Assembly (NCBI GenBank): GCA_029077825.1
Contig: JAQNCT010000002.1
Location: 1 to 64,000, forward strand
Length of the DNA stretch: 64,000 bases
Origin: Acidocella sp.
GTDB taxonomy: Bacteria > Pseudomonadota > Alphaproteobacteria > Acetobacterales > Acetobacteraceae
Direction of reading: 5' to 3'
Shown here one piece after another: positions 18,333 through 26,289 of the stretch. Under the pieces are notes generated by a model. That model was given only the letters and a program-made list of their open reading frames with translations. It made no database searches and was not told the origin of the DNA. The translations under genes and the position numbers were made by a program. Within the stretch, counting starts at the first letter, position 1; each line of letters opens with the position of its first letter.

Positions 18333-19109
18333 ATGAGCGATTTATTCCGTCTCGATGGCCAAGTGGCTATTATCACTGGCTCATCGCGTGGCATAGGCCG
18401 GGCCATAGCTGAGACGATGGCGGATTTAGGTGCCTCAGTGGTGATTTGCTCTCGCAAAATCGAGCCTTGCGAGGCCGTGCGTGATGGCATCATCGCCAAG
18501 GGCGGCAAAGCCATCGCCCTGAAATGCAACACCGGCGCGAAGGATGACCTCGCCGCCCTGATCGCCGCTACCCTGGCGGCCTTTGGCAAGCTTGACCATG
18601 TGGTGGCCAATGTCGCGGTTAACCCGCATTACGGCCCGCTCTCTACAATTTCCGATGAAGCCTGGGACAAGATCATGGCTGTCAATATCAAATCGAATTT
18701 ATGGCTGGCGAATATGGCGCTACCGGAAATTGCCAAGCAGGGTGGCGGCAGTTTCACCATCATCTCATCCATCGGCGCGCTACACGGCAACACGCTAATC
18801 CCGGCTTATAATATTTCCAAATTGGCAGACATCGCACTGGTGAAAAATCTGGCGGTGGAGTGGGGCCCCAGCAAAATTCGTGTCAACGCCATTCTACCAG
18901 GCTTGGTGCGTACCGATTTCGCCAAGGCCCTATGGGAAAACCCCGAGACTTTAAAAATCACCGAGGCCCATACTCCGCTTGGACGCATCGGCGAAGTGGA
19001 AGACCTCGGCGGGGTTGGTGCTTTCCTTGCCACCCGTGCTGCTGCCTACATCACCGGGCAATCAATCGTGGTCGATGGCGGTACCGTTACCACCAGCCGT
19101 TTTGCATGA
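18333..19109 (+). CDS. SDR family oxidoreductase
   Basis: 258 residues. The cofactor motif GSSRGIGRAIAE is at about 16-27, the catalytic serine is in ISSIGA, and YNISK is near residue 157. The C-terminal GQSIVVDGG motif ends the core fold. It is closest in look to glucose/3-oxoacyl-reductase type SDRs. A TTGACA at 18275-18280 could be the -35 element, but the matching -10 is poor. The stop overlaps the APH-type kinase start by 4 bases (ATGA), so the two genes form a small operon divergent from the acyl-CoA dehydrogenase operon. Confidence 0.88.
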   Translation: MSDLFRLDGQVAIITGSSRGIGRAIAETMADLGASVVICSRKIEPCEAVRDGIIAKGGKAIALKCNTGAKDDLAALIAATLAAFGKLDHVVANVAVNPHYGPLSTISDEAWDKIMAVNIKSNLWLANMALPEIAKQGGGSFTIISSIGALHGNTLIPAYNISKLADIALVKNLAVEWGPSKIRVNAILPGLVRTDFAKALWENPETLKITEAHTPLGRIGEVEDLGGVGAFLATRAAAYITGQSIVVDGGTVTTSRFA

Positions 19110-20158
19110 GCAGTGCCCCGCAGCTCATCGAGCCATTGCCTGCGCACCGGCTCGATTCCGGCAAAATATTTGAATATTTGCAGCGCCACATTACGGGTTT
19201 TGCAACACCAGCCAGCTTGCAGCAATTTCAGGGCGGGCAATCCAACCCCACCTATCTCATCACCACGCCCACCCAAAAATACGTGCTGCGGAAAAAGCCA
19301 CCAGGCCATTTACTACCCTCCGCGCATATGATCGACCGCGAATACCGCATCCAAAAAGCTCTGAGTGGCTCCGGCGTACCGGTGGCCGAAATGTTTCATT
19401 ACTGCACGGATATCGCCGTTATCGGCACTGAATTCTACGTCATGGAATTCCTTGAAGGCCGGGTATTCTCTGATGTGATGATGAGTGAGCTGCAACCAAC
19501 AGCACGTGGTGCCATTCAAGCACAGGTTTTTGACACCATCGGTGCCCTGCACGCGGCTGACTATACCGCACTGGGCCTGGCTGATTACGGCAAACCCAGC
19601 CATTATATCGCCCGCCAGATTGAGCGTTGGAGCAAACAATATATCGCCTCCTGCACCGAGGATTTGTCGGCCATGAACAAGTTAATCGCTTATCTTGCCG
19701 CCAACATTCCACCAGAGGAAACTACCGCAATTGTGCATGGTGATTTTCGGCTCGGCAACATGATGATCCACCCAACCGAGCCTCGGATTATTGCTGTGCT
19801 GGACTGGGAACTTTCAACCCTTGGCCATCCGCTGGCTGATTTAGCTTATTGCTGTATGGCCTTCCATATGCCTGATAAAGCTGGCCCGGCTTATTCTGGT
19901 TACGCCAGTGTTAACCTTACCGAACATGGGTTAAAGTCAGAGGCTGAAATGCTGGAAATTTACTGCAAACGCACTGGCCGCACCGGCATTGAAAATTGGA
20001 ATTTCTATCTCGGATTCTCGATGTTCCGCAGTGCCGCCATCGCCGAGGGCGTGTACGCCCGCTCCCTTGCAGGTAACGCCGCTGATGAACGCGGCAGCAA
20101 ATTTCACGCGATGACGAAACTAACCTCCGAAACGGGATGGGCGTTAGTGAACAGCTAA
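19106..20158 (+). CDS. APH-like phosphotransferase (ACAD10/11-kinase type)
   Basis: 350 residues of the aminoglycoside-phosphotransferase/choline-kinase fold. The nucleotide region GGQSNPTYLI, the catalytic loop HGDFRLGNMMIH and the metal-binding LDWELSTLGHP are all present. Members found beside acyl-CoA dehydrogenases phosphorylate the 4-hydroxyl of 4-hydroxyacyl-CoAs (LvaA in Pseudomonas levulinate catabolism) rather than antibiotics. That role here is inferred from the divergent ACAD10/11-like gene. The ATG at 19106 overlaps the SDR stop; the frame continues upstream through the SDR gene but that part is shadow. Confidence 0.88.
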   Translation: MSSAPQLIEPLPAHRLDSGKIFEYLQRHITGFATPASLQQFQGGQSNPTYLITTPTQKYVLRKKPPGHLLPSAHMIDREYRIQKALSGSGVPVAEMFHYCTDIAVIGTEFYVMEFLEGRVFSDVMMSELQPTARGAIQAQVFDTIGALHAADYTALGLADYGKPSHYIARQIERWSKQYIASCTEDLSAMNKLIAYLAANIPPEETTAIVHGDFRLGNMMIHPTEPRIIAVLDWELSTLGHPLADLAYCCMAFHMPDKAGPAYSGYASVNLTEHGLKSEAEMLEIYCKRTGRTGIENWNFYLGFSMFRSAAIAEGVYARSLAGNAADERGSKFHAMTKLTSETGWALVNS

Positions 20159-20236
20159 TCCAATTCGTGAGGAGTGAGTTGGCGGGTGGTTGTAAGCTGC
20201 ATTTGACAATTTTGCCCCTTTGGCTTTGCTTCACGC

Positions 20237-21721
20237 ATGAAACAACCAAAACCTGCCGGCCACCCCGGCATGTCAGCCGCCGAGGCCGCTGAACGCCAAG
20301 GTGCCCCGCCACTACTTGTAAAGCGCCTTGAACAAGGTGAGGTGTTCGAGCCACGCAATTCCGAGGTGGAGTCTCTCATCACCCCCGGTGAGCCCTGGGA
20401 AGCTCGCGAAGCCACCGGGCGTGCTTTGCGCGAACACACCCCGCGCGAAACCCACGGTAATTGGAAGCCGGCTCCACACCGGCCGGATCCGATGAGCCTA
20501 ATTAAAGCCAGCAATAAGGGTCGGGTGCCGGAGTTGGTTAAAATCCGCATGGAGCGCATGGCGGCCTCGCCCTTCGCGTTCCTGCGGGGTGCTGCAGTGG
20601 TAATGGCATGGGACCTGGCACAAACCAAAACCATGGGCCTTGATGTGGTAATCGACGGTGATTGCCACGTTGATAATTTTGGCCTGTTTGGCACCGCGCA
20701 GGACGAATTGGTGCTCGACCTCAATGATTTCGACGAAACCACCATCGGCCCTTGGGAATATGACCTCAAACGCCTGACCGCCAGCATCAACCTCTCGGGC
20801 CGCGAAAATGGTCTCTCAAGCAAGGAGCGCAAAAAGGCGGTGATGGCGGCGGTGAATGGTTACCGTTTCTCGCTCAACCGTTTGCAAAGTCTGCCGGTGC
20901 TGGAGCTCTGGAACCGCCATACCATTCCTGAGCGCATGGACCAGCGGCAGATGAAACTCGATAAAAAATCCGCCGCCATCATCCGCAAATCAGCTGCCAA
21001 AGCCCGTGCCACCAACAACACCACCTTTTTGGAAACCGCCGCTGAGCGCGGCAGCAACGGCAAATGGCACCTCAAGCTTGACGCCCCGATCACCACCTCA
21101 GTTGATCCAGCCTTAAAAGCCAAAATCATCACGGCCTTACATGATTACATCGAAACACTGGCCCCCGAGCGGCAATACATGATCCGGCGTTATCATGTGG
21201 TGGATATCGTCCGGCGCGTGGTCGGCGTAGGGAGTGTGGGTTTGCGCGCCTATCTCATCATGTTGATCGGTAATGGCGATGATGACGGGCTGTTCCTGCA
21301 ATTAAAGGAGGCCGCGCCCGCAGCCTTGGCACCGTACCTGCCGGTGCTGCCCAAAGCCTACAAGCACCAAGGCCAGCGTGTGATATATGGCCAGCGCCTG
21401 CTGCAAGCGGCGGGGGACCCGTTGCTGGGCTGGACCACCATGGACGAGCGCCCCTATTACGTCCGCCAGATGCGCAACTTTAAAGGCGCCATCCCCACCG
21501 AATTTCTTTATGGTCAACCCTTTAACTTCTTCGCCTTTGGCTACGGCGCCTTACTGGCCCGCGCCCACGCCAGGGTAGGGGACGCCGCCGTCATCAGCGG
21601 TTATTGTGGCGCCTCAGATACGCTCGATCTCGCCATGGCCAAGTGGGCGGAAGCCTATGGCGACCAGACTGTAGCCGACCATGCGCGCTTCAAGGCGCTC
21701 ATCAAAAAACAGGCAAAATAA
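20237..21721 (+). CDS. DUF2252 family protein (kinase-like)
   Basis: 494 residues. The N-terminal part has RMAASPFAFLRGAA, followed by DGDCHVDNFG and LDLNDFDET, which define DUF2252. The last two motifs resemble the HxDxxxxN catalytic loop and DFD metal loop of APH-type kinases, so a phosphotransferase-like fold is a reasonable inference; no activity is established to my knowledge. A TTGACA lies at 20203-20208, but a convincing -10 is not visible. The stop codon merges with the hairpin that terminates rpmG on the other strand. Confidence 0.85.
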   Translation: MKQPKPAGHPGMSAAEAAERQGAPPLLVKRLEQGEVFEPRNSEVESLITPGEPWEAREATGRALREHTPRETHGNWKPAPHRPDPMSLIKASNKGRVPELVKIRMERMAASPFAFLRGAAVVMAWDLAQTKTMGLDVVIDGDCHVDNFGLFGTAQDELVLDLNDFDETTIGPWEYDLKRLTASINLSGRENGLSSKERKKAVMAAVNGYRFSLNRLQSLPVLELWNRHTIPERMDQRQMKLDKKSAAIIRKSAAKARATNNTTFLETAAERGSNGKWHLKLDAPITTSVDPALKAKIITALHDYIETLAPERQYMIRRYHVVDIVRRVVGVGSVGLRAYLIMLIGNGDDDGLFLQLKEAAPAALAPYLPVLPKAYKHQGQRVIYGQRLLQAAGDPLLGWTTMDERPYYVRQMRNFKGAIPTEFLYGQPFNFFAFGYGALLARAHARVGDAAVISGYCGASDTLDLAMAKWAEAYGDQTVADHARFKALIKKQAK

Positions 21722-21748
21722 AAACCCGCGCGAGTAACCCGCGCGGGT
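21714..21748 (-). terminator. Intrinsic terminator of rpmG
   Basis: Arms ACCCGCGCG at 21724-21732 and CGCGCGGGT at 21740-21748 form a perfect 9-base stem with a 7-base loop. On the reverse strand the stem is followed by TTTTTATTTT, the classic T-run, so it should stop transcripts coming out of rpmG. It lies 25 bases past the rpmG stop. On the forward strand the hairpin is not followed by T residues, so it is weaker for the DUF2252 gene. Confidence 0.85.
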
Positions 21749-21772
21749 ACAAAAAGCCGGAAACCAAAAATC

Positions 21773-21940
21773 TTACTTGATTTTGGCTTCTTTGAACTTC
21801 ACGTGCTTGCGCACAACGGGGTCGTACTTGTTCAGCTCCAGCTTGGTGGTCTGCGCCCGCGCGTTCTTTTTGGTCACATAAAAGTAACCAGTGTCCGCGG
21901 TCGAAATAAGCTTGATTTGAACTACGTTAGATTTGGCCAT
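21773..21940 (-). CDS. rpmG: 50S ribosomal protein L33
   Basis: A 55-residue basic protein beginning [18 protein letters not shown] and ending [14 protein letters not shown]. It contains the [17 protein letters not shown] core of L33. There are no CxxC pairs, so this is the zinc-free type that does not depend on zinc supply. It is a component of the large ribosomal subunit near the E site. A strong terminator follows. The 59 bases upstream, before the S41 protease stop, include a GGAGATCGATATC stretch with the ribosome binding site just before the ATG. Confidence 0.96.
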   Translation of the reverse strand: MAKSNVVQIKLISTADTGYFYVTKKNARAQTTKLELNKYDPVVRKHVKFKEAKIK

Positions 21941-21999
21941 GATATCGATCTCCAGTCGCGGGCGTATGCCCCATAGGGGCGGCTTTGGTCAAGAGCTGA

Positions 22000-23538
22000 T
22001 TACTTCCAGGGCGGCAGCAATGCAGCGTCGTAGGTGGTTTTTGAGGCTAAAAGCGCCTGTGCAGCAACAAAATCAAGGCTCCCGCCGATGTCGGCAGGGC
22101 ATTGGTTGCGAATGTTGAGAATTTTATTAACCGGCATCGGTGCGCGTGCGGCGCGCGAGGCCACCAGGGCAGGAGCCAATTTATTAACGCCGCGATACAG
22201 GGCCTCAAGCTGGCTATGCAATCCCGCCTCGCCGAGGCTGGTACATACCTGTGGCAGCACGCCCAATGTTTGCAAAGGCCAGCCGCGTGGGGCCAAAACC
22301 CGGCTCCAGGTTATATAAAGTTCGCCGCCATCGGGCAGCGATGTCACGGTCTGCACCAGCCCCTTGCCCAACGTCGCGCTGCCGACCACCACGGCGCGAC
22401 CATCATCGGCGAGGGCGGCGGCCAGAATTTCAGCAGCACTGGCGGTTTGGCCATCTACCAGCACCACCATCGGCAGCCCGGCGGTCAAATCACTGCCCTC
22501 GGCGGTAAAATCCTGGTCCGCGGAAGCATCCCGGCCCGCCGCTTCAACAATTTTGCCACTTGCCAGCAGGGAGTCGGCAATCAGCACGGCTTGGCGCAGC
22601 ACACCGCCCCGGTTGCCACGCAAATCCAAAACCAAGCTTGCCGGTGCGGGTGATGCACTCAGCCCCGCCTCAAGTGCGGCCGAAAACTGGTCGCTGGTGC
22701 CTTTATTGAAACCGGCAATTTTTAGCACCAGAACTCCCGGTATTGCGGTGTCCCTGGTCTCATCGAACACCGTTTGCGGTGGCACCAGTGCGCGGGTGAG
22801 TGTGATGTCGCTGCTGCTTCCCGAGTCATTACTGTCGGCAACCCGCAAGGTAATGTTGCTGCCTAAAATACCGTTCAGCCGGCTGTTCAACGCCGCAATC
22901 TGGCTCGCATAGGCAGGCTTGCCGTCAATCGCCAGCACCACGGTCCCCACAGCCAGCCCGGCCTCAACGGCGGGTCCGGCAGCGGCTACGGCGGTAATGA
23001 CAACCTTGTTGTCCTGGCGGCCCAGGGTAAGTCCGGTCCCGGCAATGCCGGTGATCATCAACTGGTCTTGCGCTGCCTGCGAGGGCGGCTCGTAACGCGA
23101 ATACGGATCAAAATGGTTGAACAACTCATCAAAAAAGCTATCGATCACGCCCTGCGTTCCCGCCTGCTGCAACCCTGGCGAGGCCGCATACGCCGCCTTT
23201 GCCACCACCGCCGCCGCTTCTCCCCAGCCCGCCGCGTCATTTGGCTGGGGTGCCGGTAGCGCAATCAATAATTGTTCAGGCCCGTACAGCCTGATTTGGT
23301 TATCCTGTAAGGTAGCGTTCAAATCCGGGTCCAGCGCCGTTAAGCCGTTCAGCCCCCACAACGTCATTTGCGGCACGGTTAGCGGTTGCAGTGAGCGCGG
23401 CGCGATGTACGATAATGCCGCCCCCCACACTGAAGCCGCCGTCGCGGTATCAAACGCGGTTGCCGCCAAGGCAGGCTTCGCCCAGCTCGCCATCGGCAGA
23501 GCTATAATCAACAACAGCAAGATAGCGCGGCGGCTCAC
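22000..23538 (-). CDS. S41 family peptidase (C-terminal processing protease-like)
   Basis: 512 residues. An N-terminal signal peptide (RRAILLLLIIALPMASWA, probable cleavage near ALA at 23-25) sends it to the periplasm. A PDZ domain lies around residues 175-235 (GTGLTLGRQDNKVVITAV), then the S41 core with LVLDLRGNRGG, the nucleophile serine in GQTASAAEIL and the general-base lysine in LGKGLVQT. These match CtpA/tail-specific proteases. The start overlaps the rnr stop by 4 bases. Substrates are unknown. Confidence 0.9.
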   Translation of the reverse strand: MSRRAILLLLIIALPMASWAKPALAATAFDTATAASVWGAALSYIAPRSLQPLTVPQMTLWGLNGLTALDPDLNATLQDNQIRLYGPEQLLIALPAPQPNDAAGWGEAAAVVAKAAYAASPGLQQAGTQGVIDSFFDELFNHFDPYSRYEPPSQAAQDQLMITGIAGTGLTLGRQDNKVVITAVAAAGPAVEAGLAVGTVVLAIDGKPAYASQIAALNSRLNGILGSNITLRVADSNDSGSSSDITLTRALVPPQTVFDETRDTAIPGVLVLKIAGFNKGTSDQFSAALEAGLSASPAPASLVLDLRGNRGGVLRQAVLIADSLLASGKIVEAAGRDASADQDFTAEGSDLTAGLPMVVLVDGQTASAAEILAAALADDGRAVVVGSATLGKGLVQTVTSLPDGGELYITWSRVLAPRGWPLQTLGVLPQVCTSLGEAGLHSQLEALYRGVNKLAPALVASRAARAPMPVNKILNIRNQCPADIGGSLDFVAAQALLASKTTYDAALLPPWK

Positions 23539-25754
23539 CTTCGGCGTTTCGGTTTGGACTTTTGTGGTGGAATGAAGCGCTTTGGCACCCGCAACGCGCC
23601 GGTTGTGGCACTCGTGATGATATTGAACAGTAAACCGCCGGTCACCGGCTTGGCTTCCGCCAGCCGCACGTCAATATTTTGGGCCAGTTGGAATGAAAGA
23701 CGGGTGCGCTTGCCAATCAAGCTCTGGCTGGCCTCGTCATGCACCCAATAATCATCCGGTAAACTCGCCATCGGCGCAAACCCACTAGCCCCTGTTTCGT
23801 TTAAAGTGACGAATAAGCCGAACTTCGTCACCCCGGAAATCCGTCCCTCGAACAACTCTCCCACGCGGTGTTGCAAATACAGCGCAAGGTAGCGGTCGGT
23901 CGAATCGCGCTCCGCCAGGGTGGCGCGGCGTTCGGTGGCGGTAATATGCTCGGCTGTGTCAGCAAACTTCGCAATATCAGCCTCTGTCAAACCATCCTTG
24001 CCCAGCTTCAGCCCGGTAATAAGCGCACGGTGCACCAGCAAATCCGCATACCGGCGAATCGGCGATGTGAAATGCGCGTATTTTGTCAGTGCCAGGCCAA
24101 AATGCCCGATGTTATCCGGCCCATATTCAGCCTGAGACTGGCTGCGCAGCATGGTTTCATTCACCAGCACCGCCTTGTCGGTCCCGGCCACCAGCTTCAG
24201 CACATGGTCGAGGTCGCGCGGGTGTAACTGGTCGGCGGCTTTCAGGGAGATATCCAAAGTCGCCAAAAAACTGCGCAGATTGTCAATCTTCTCCGGGCTG
24301 GGCGGGGCGTGCAGCCGGTACATGCAAGGTAATTTATGGCGTTCCAACTCCTCCGCCGCACACACATTGGCCAGGATCATGAATTCCTCGATCAGCCGGT
24401 GGCTATTCAGGCGCGGACGCGGCGCGATGCTGGCCACCTGGCCATCAGGGGTCAGTTCAACCTTGCGCTCGGGTAAATCCAAATCCAGCGTGCCACGCGC
24501 CGTGCGGGCGGCTGAAAGTGCCGCAAACGCGGCATATAAGTTGGCATGGGCTTGCGGGTTGGCGTCATGCTCGGCCTGCACCTCCTCATAGGTTTTACGC
24601 GCCGCCGAGCGCATTAACCCACGACCAAACTTATGTGATTGTTTTCGCCCCTGCGTATCAATGAACATCTCAACAAACAAACACCCGCGGTCTTCATGCG
24701 GCTTGAGGCTACACCAGCCGTTTGAGAGTGCTTCAGGCAGCATTGGCACCACCCGGTCAGGGAAGTAGCAGGAGTTGCCGCGCTCACGGGCTGATACATC
24801 AAGCCCGGATGCGGGCTTTACGTAATGCGCTACATCGGCAATCGCCACGATCAGCCGCAGGCCGTTTCCCATAGGTTCGGCAAACACCGCGTCGTCAAAA
24901 TCCCTGGCGTCGGCGCCATCAATCGTAATCAGCCCAACCTCGCGCAAATCAGTCCGCTTACCCAACGGGGTGGCTTTTGCACGTTCGGCTTCCTTTAAAG
25001 CCGCGTCTGGAAAATCCACTGGAATTTCATGCGTCGCAATCGCAATCAAACTCACTGACCTGGCATCAGTCACCTGGCCCAAACACTCCGTCACCCGGGC
25101 AGGCTTGGGGCCATAGCCAGAGCCGGGCAAGGGCTCCGCCCGAACAATCTCGCCAGTGCTCGCCCCCATGGTTTCAGTGGCGGGCACCACCCATTCCGCC
25201 TTTTGCTTTTTGTCAGTAGGCTCAATGCGTCCACCGGCGCCCTCAGCACGGAACACCCCGATAATGCTGCCAGTTTTCTCGGTAATGCGTTTGAGGGTGC
25301 GGCCCTCATATTTATCGGGCCCCACCCGGCGCAGCCGCGCCAGCACACGCGCCCCTGGTGCCAAAGCCGGCTGCCCACGGGCTTCGGCCATCATGAAAAT
25401 AATTGGTGGCCTGCCTTGGCCTTCCCACACCACCGGGCGCGCCAGCGCCTCGCCGTCACGGTCAATGCCGGTAACCTCTACCACCGCATTTTCCGGCAGC
25501 CGCCCGGCCTCGTTGAATTGCTTAGGGCCCACCCGGTCTAGCGCGCCATCAGCCTCGAGTGACTTCATCAGCCCCCTCAGCCCCTTTTTATCATTCGGAC
25601 CAACGCCAAACGCCTGCGCAATTTCGCGCATGCCGACCTTACCCTTGGCCGCCGCTAGAAAACTCTTAATAGCCTCACGAGTCGGCAGGTTTTGGGTCGG
25701 CTGGCTCTCTGTTTTGGGCAGTTTTGGCCGCGATTTTTTATGGACTGTCTTCAT
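23535..25754 (-). CDS. rnr: Ribonuclease R
   Basis: 739 residues. An N-terminal winged-helix region (about 27-80) is followed by cold-shock-type OB folds, the RNB catalytic domain with the acidic cluster TIDGADARDFDDAV (about 278-291), and a C-terminal S1 domain (LFEGRISGVTKFGLFVTL). The tail ends in a basic PPQKSKPKRRR. It degrades structured RNA 3' to 5' in the cytoplasm. It is co-transcribed with the downstream S41 protease, whose start it overlaps. Confidence 0.95.
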   Translation of the reverse strand: MKTVHKKSRPKLPKTESQPTQNLPTREAIKSFLAAAKGKVGMREIAQAFGVGPNDKKGLRGLMKSLEADGALDRVGPKQFNEAGRLPENAVVEVTGIDRDGEALARPVVWEGQGRPPIIFMMAEARGQPALAPGARVLARLRRVGPDKYEGRTLKRITEKTGSIIGVFRAEGAGGRIEPTDKKQKAEWVVPATETMGASTGEIVRAEPLPGSGYGPKPARVTECLGQVTDARSVSLIAIATHEIPVDFPDAALKEAERAKATPLGKRTDLREVGLITIDGADARDFDDAVFAEPMGNGLRLIVAIADVAHYVKPASGLDVSARERGNSCYFPDRVVPMLPEALSNGWCSLKPHEDRGCLFVEMFIDTQGRKQSHKFGRGLMRSAARKTYEEVQAEHDANPQAHANLYAAFAALSAARTARGTLDLDLPERKVELTPDGQVASIAPRPRLNSHRLIEEFMILANVCAAEELERHKLPCMYRLHAPPSPEKIDNLRSFLATLDISLKAADQLHPRDLDHVLKLVAGTDKAVLVNETMLRSQSQAEYGPDNIGHFGLALTKYAHFTSPIRRYADLLVHRALITGLKLGKDGLTEADIAKFADTAEHITATERRATLAERDSTDRYLALYLQHRVGELFEGRISGVTKFGLFVTLNETGASGFAPMASLPDDYWVHDEASQSLIGKRTRLSFQLAQNIDVRLAEAKPVTGGLLFNIITSATTGALRVPKRFIPPQKSKPKRRR

Positions 25755-25792
25755 ACCCCTAGTATGGGGCTTTGGGCGCTACCCACAAAGGG

Positions 25793-26212
25793 TTATAACG
25801 CGATCAACACCGCAACAACACTGGCCCATCCCATCATCACCCAGGTCAATACCACACCACCAAAACGGAAAGGGTTGGGGGCAGGGCGGCTCATGCCGAT
25901 CGGGTGAGCCATTCTGGCCACCACCAGCATCACAGCCAGCAATGTTACCATCCAGCGCGCCGCCCCCGCTGCTTCAATGCCGCCCAGCAGGATCAGCGCC
26001 AGTGGTACATATTCGGCAAAATTTGCATGGCAGCGCACTGCAATCTGCAATTTGGGGGCCTTGGTTTCTTCACCCAACAGAATTCGTCCATCCGCATCAT
26101 CGCCAAGGCTGATGTTGGTTTTGGCCCGCGCCATCACCACCCGTACTGACAATACCAAATACAGCAGTCCCAACACCCCAGCCGTCAGCAACGTGATTGA
26201 AATATTTCTCAT
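25793..26212 (-). CDS. MAPEG family membrane protein
   Basis: 139 residues with four hydrophobic segments at roughly 5-25, 66-80, 86-102 and 120-138. The RCHANFAEYVPLALILLGGIE segment (quoted in part as HANFAEYVPLALI) is the MAPEG signature, related to microsomal glutathione S-transferases and leukotriene synthases. Bacterial members may conjugate or reduce lipid hydroperoxides with glutathione, but specific activity cannot be assigned. It lies between topA and rnr on the same strand, with about 40-80 base spacers on each side. Confidence 0.85.
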   Translation of the reverse strand: MRNISITLLTAGVLGLLYLVLSVRVVMARAKTNISLGDDADGRILLGEETKAPKLQIAVRCHANFAEYVPLALILLGGIEAAGAARWMVTLLAVMLVVARMAHPIGMSRPAPNPFRFGGVVLTWVMMGWASVVAVLIAL

Positions 26213-26289
26213 ATTAAACTCTCACCGTTTTTTTTGCTCACATCAGGATTTGTAAGATTACTGGCCCGGAATCTACGACAACAATTTAG

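Noticed and set aside
19106-20158. APH-type kinase as an antibiotic resistance gene
   Set aside because: Context with an ACAD10/11-like dehydrogenase and two SDR genes points to acyl-CoA metabolism.
25156-26112. A 318-codon open frame on the forward strand opposite rnr and the MAPEG gene
   Set aside because: Low-complexity, Pro/Ser/Arg-rich translation without family features; it is the antisense shadow of two clear genes.
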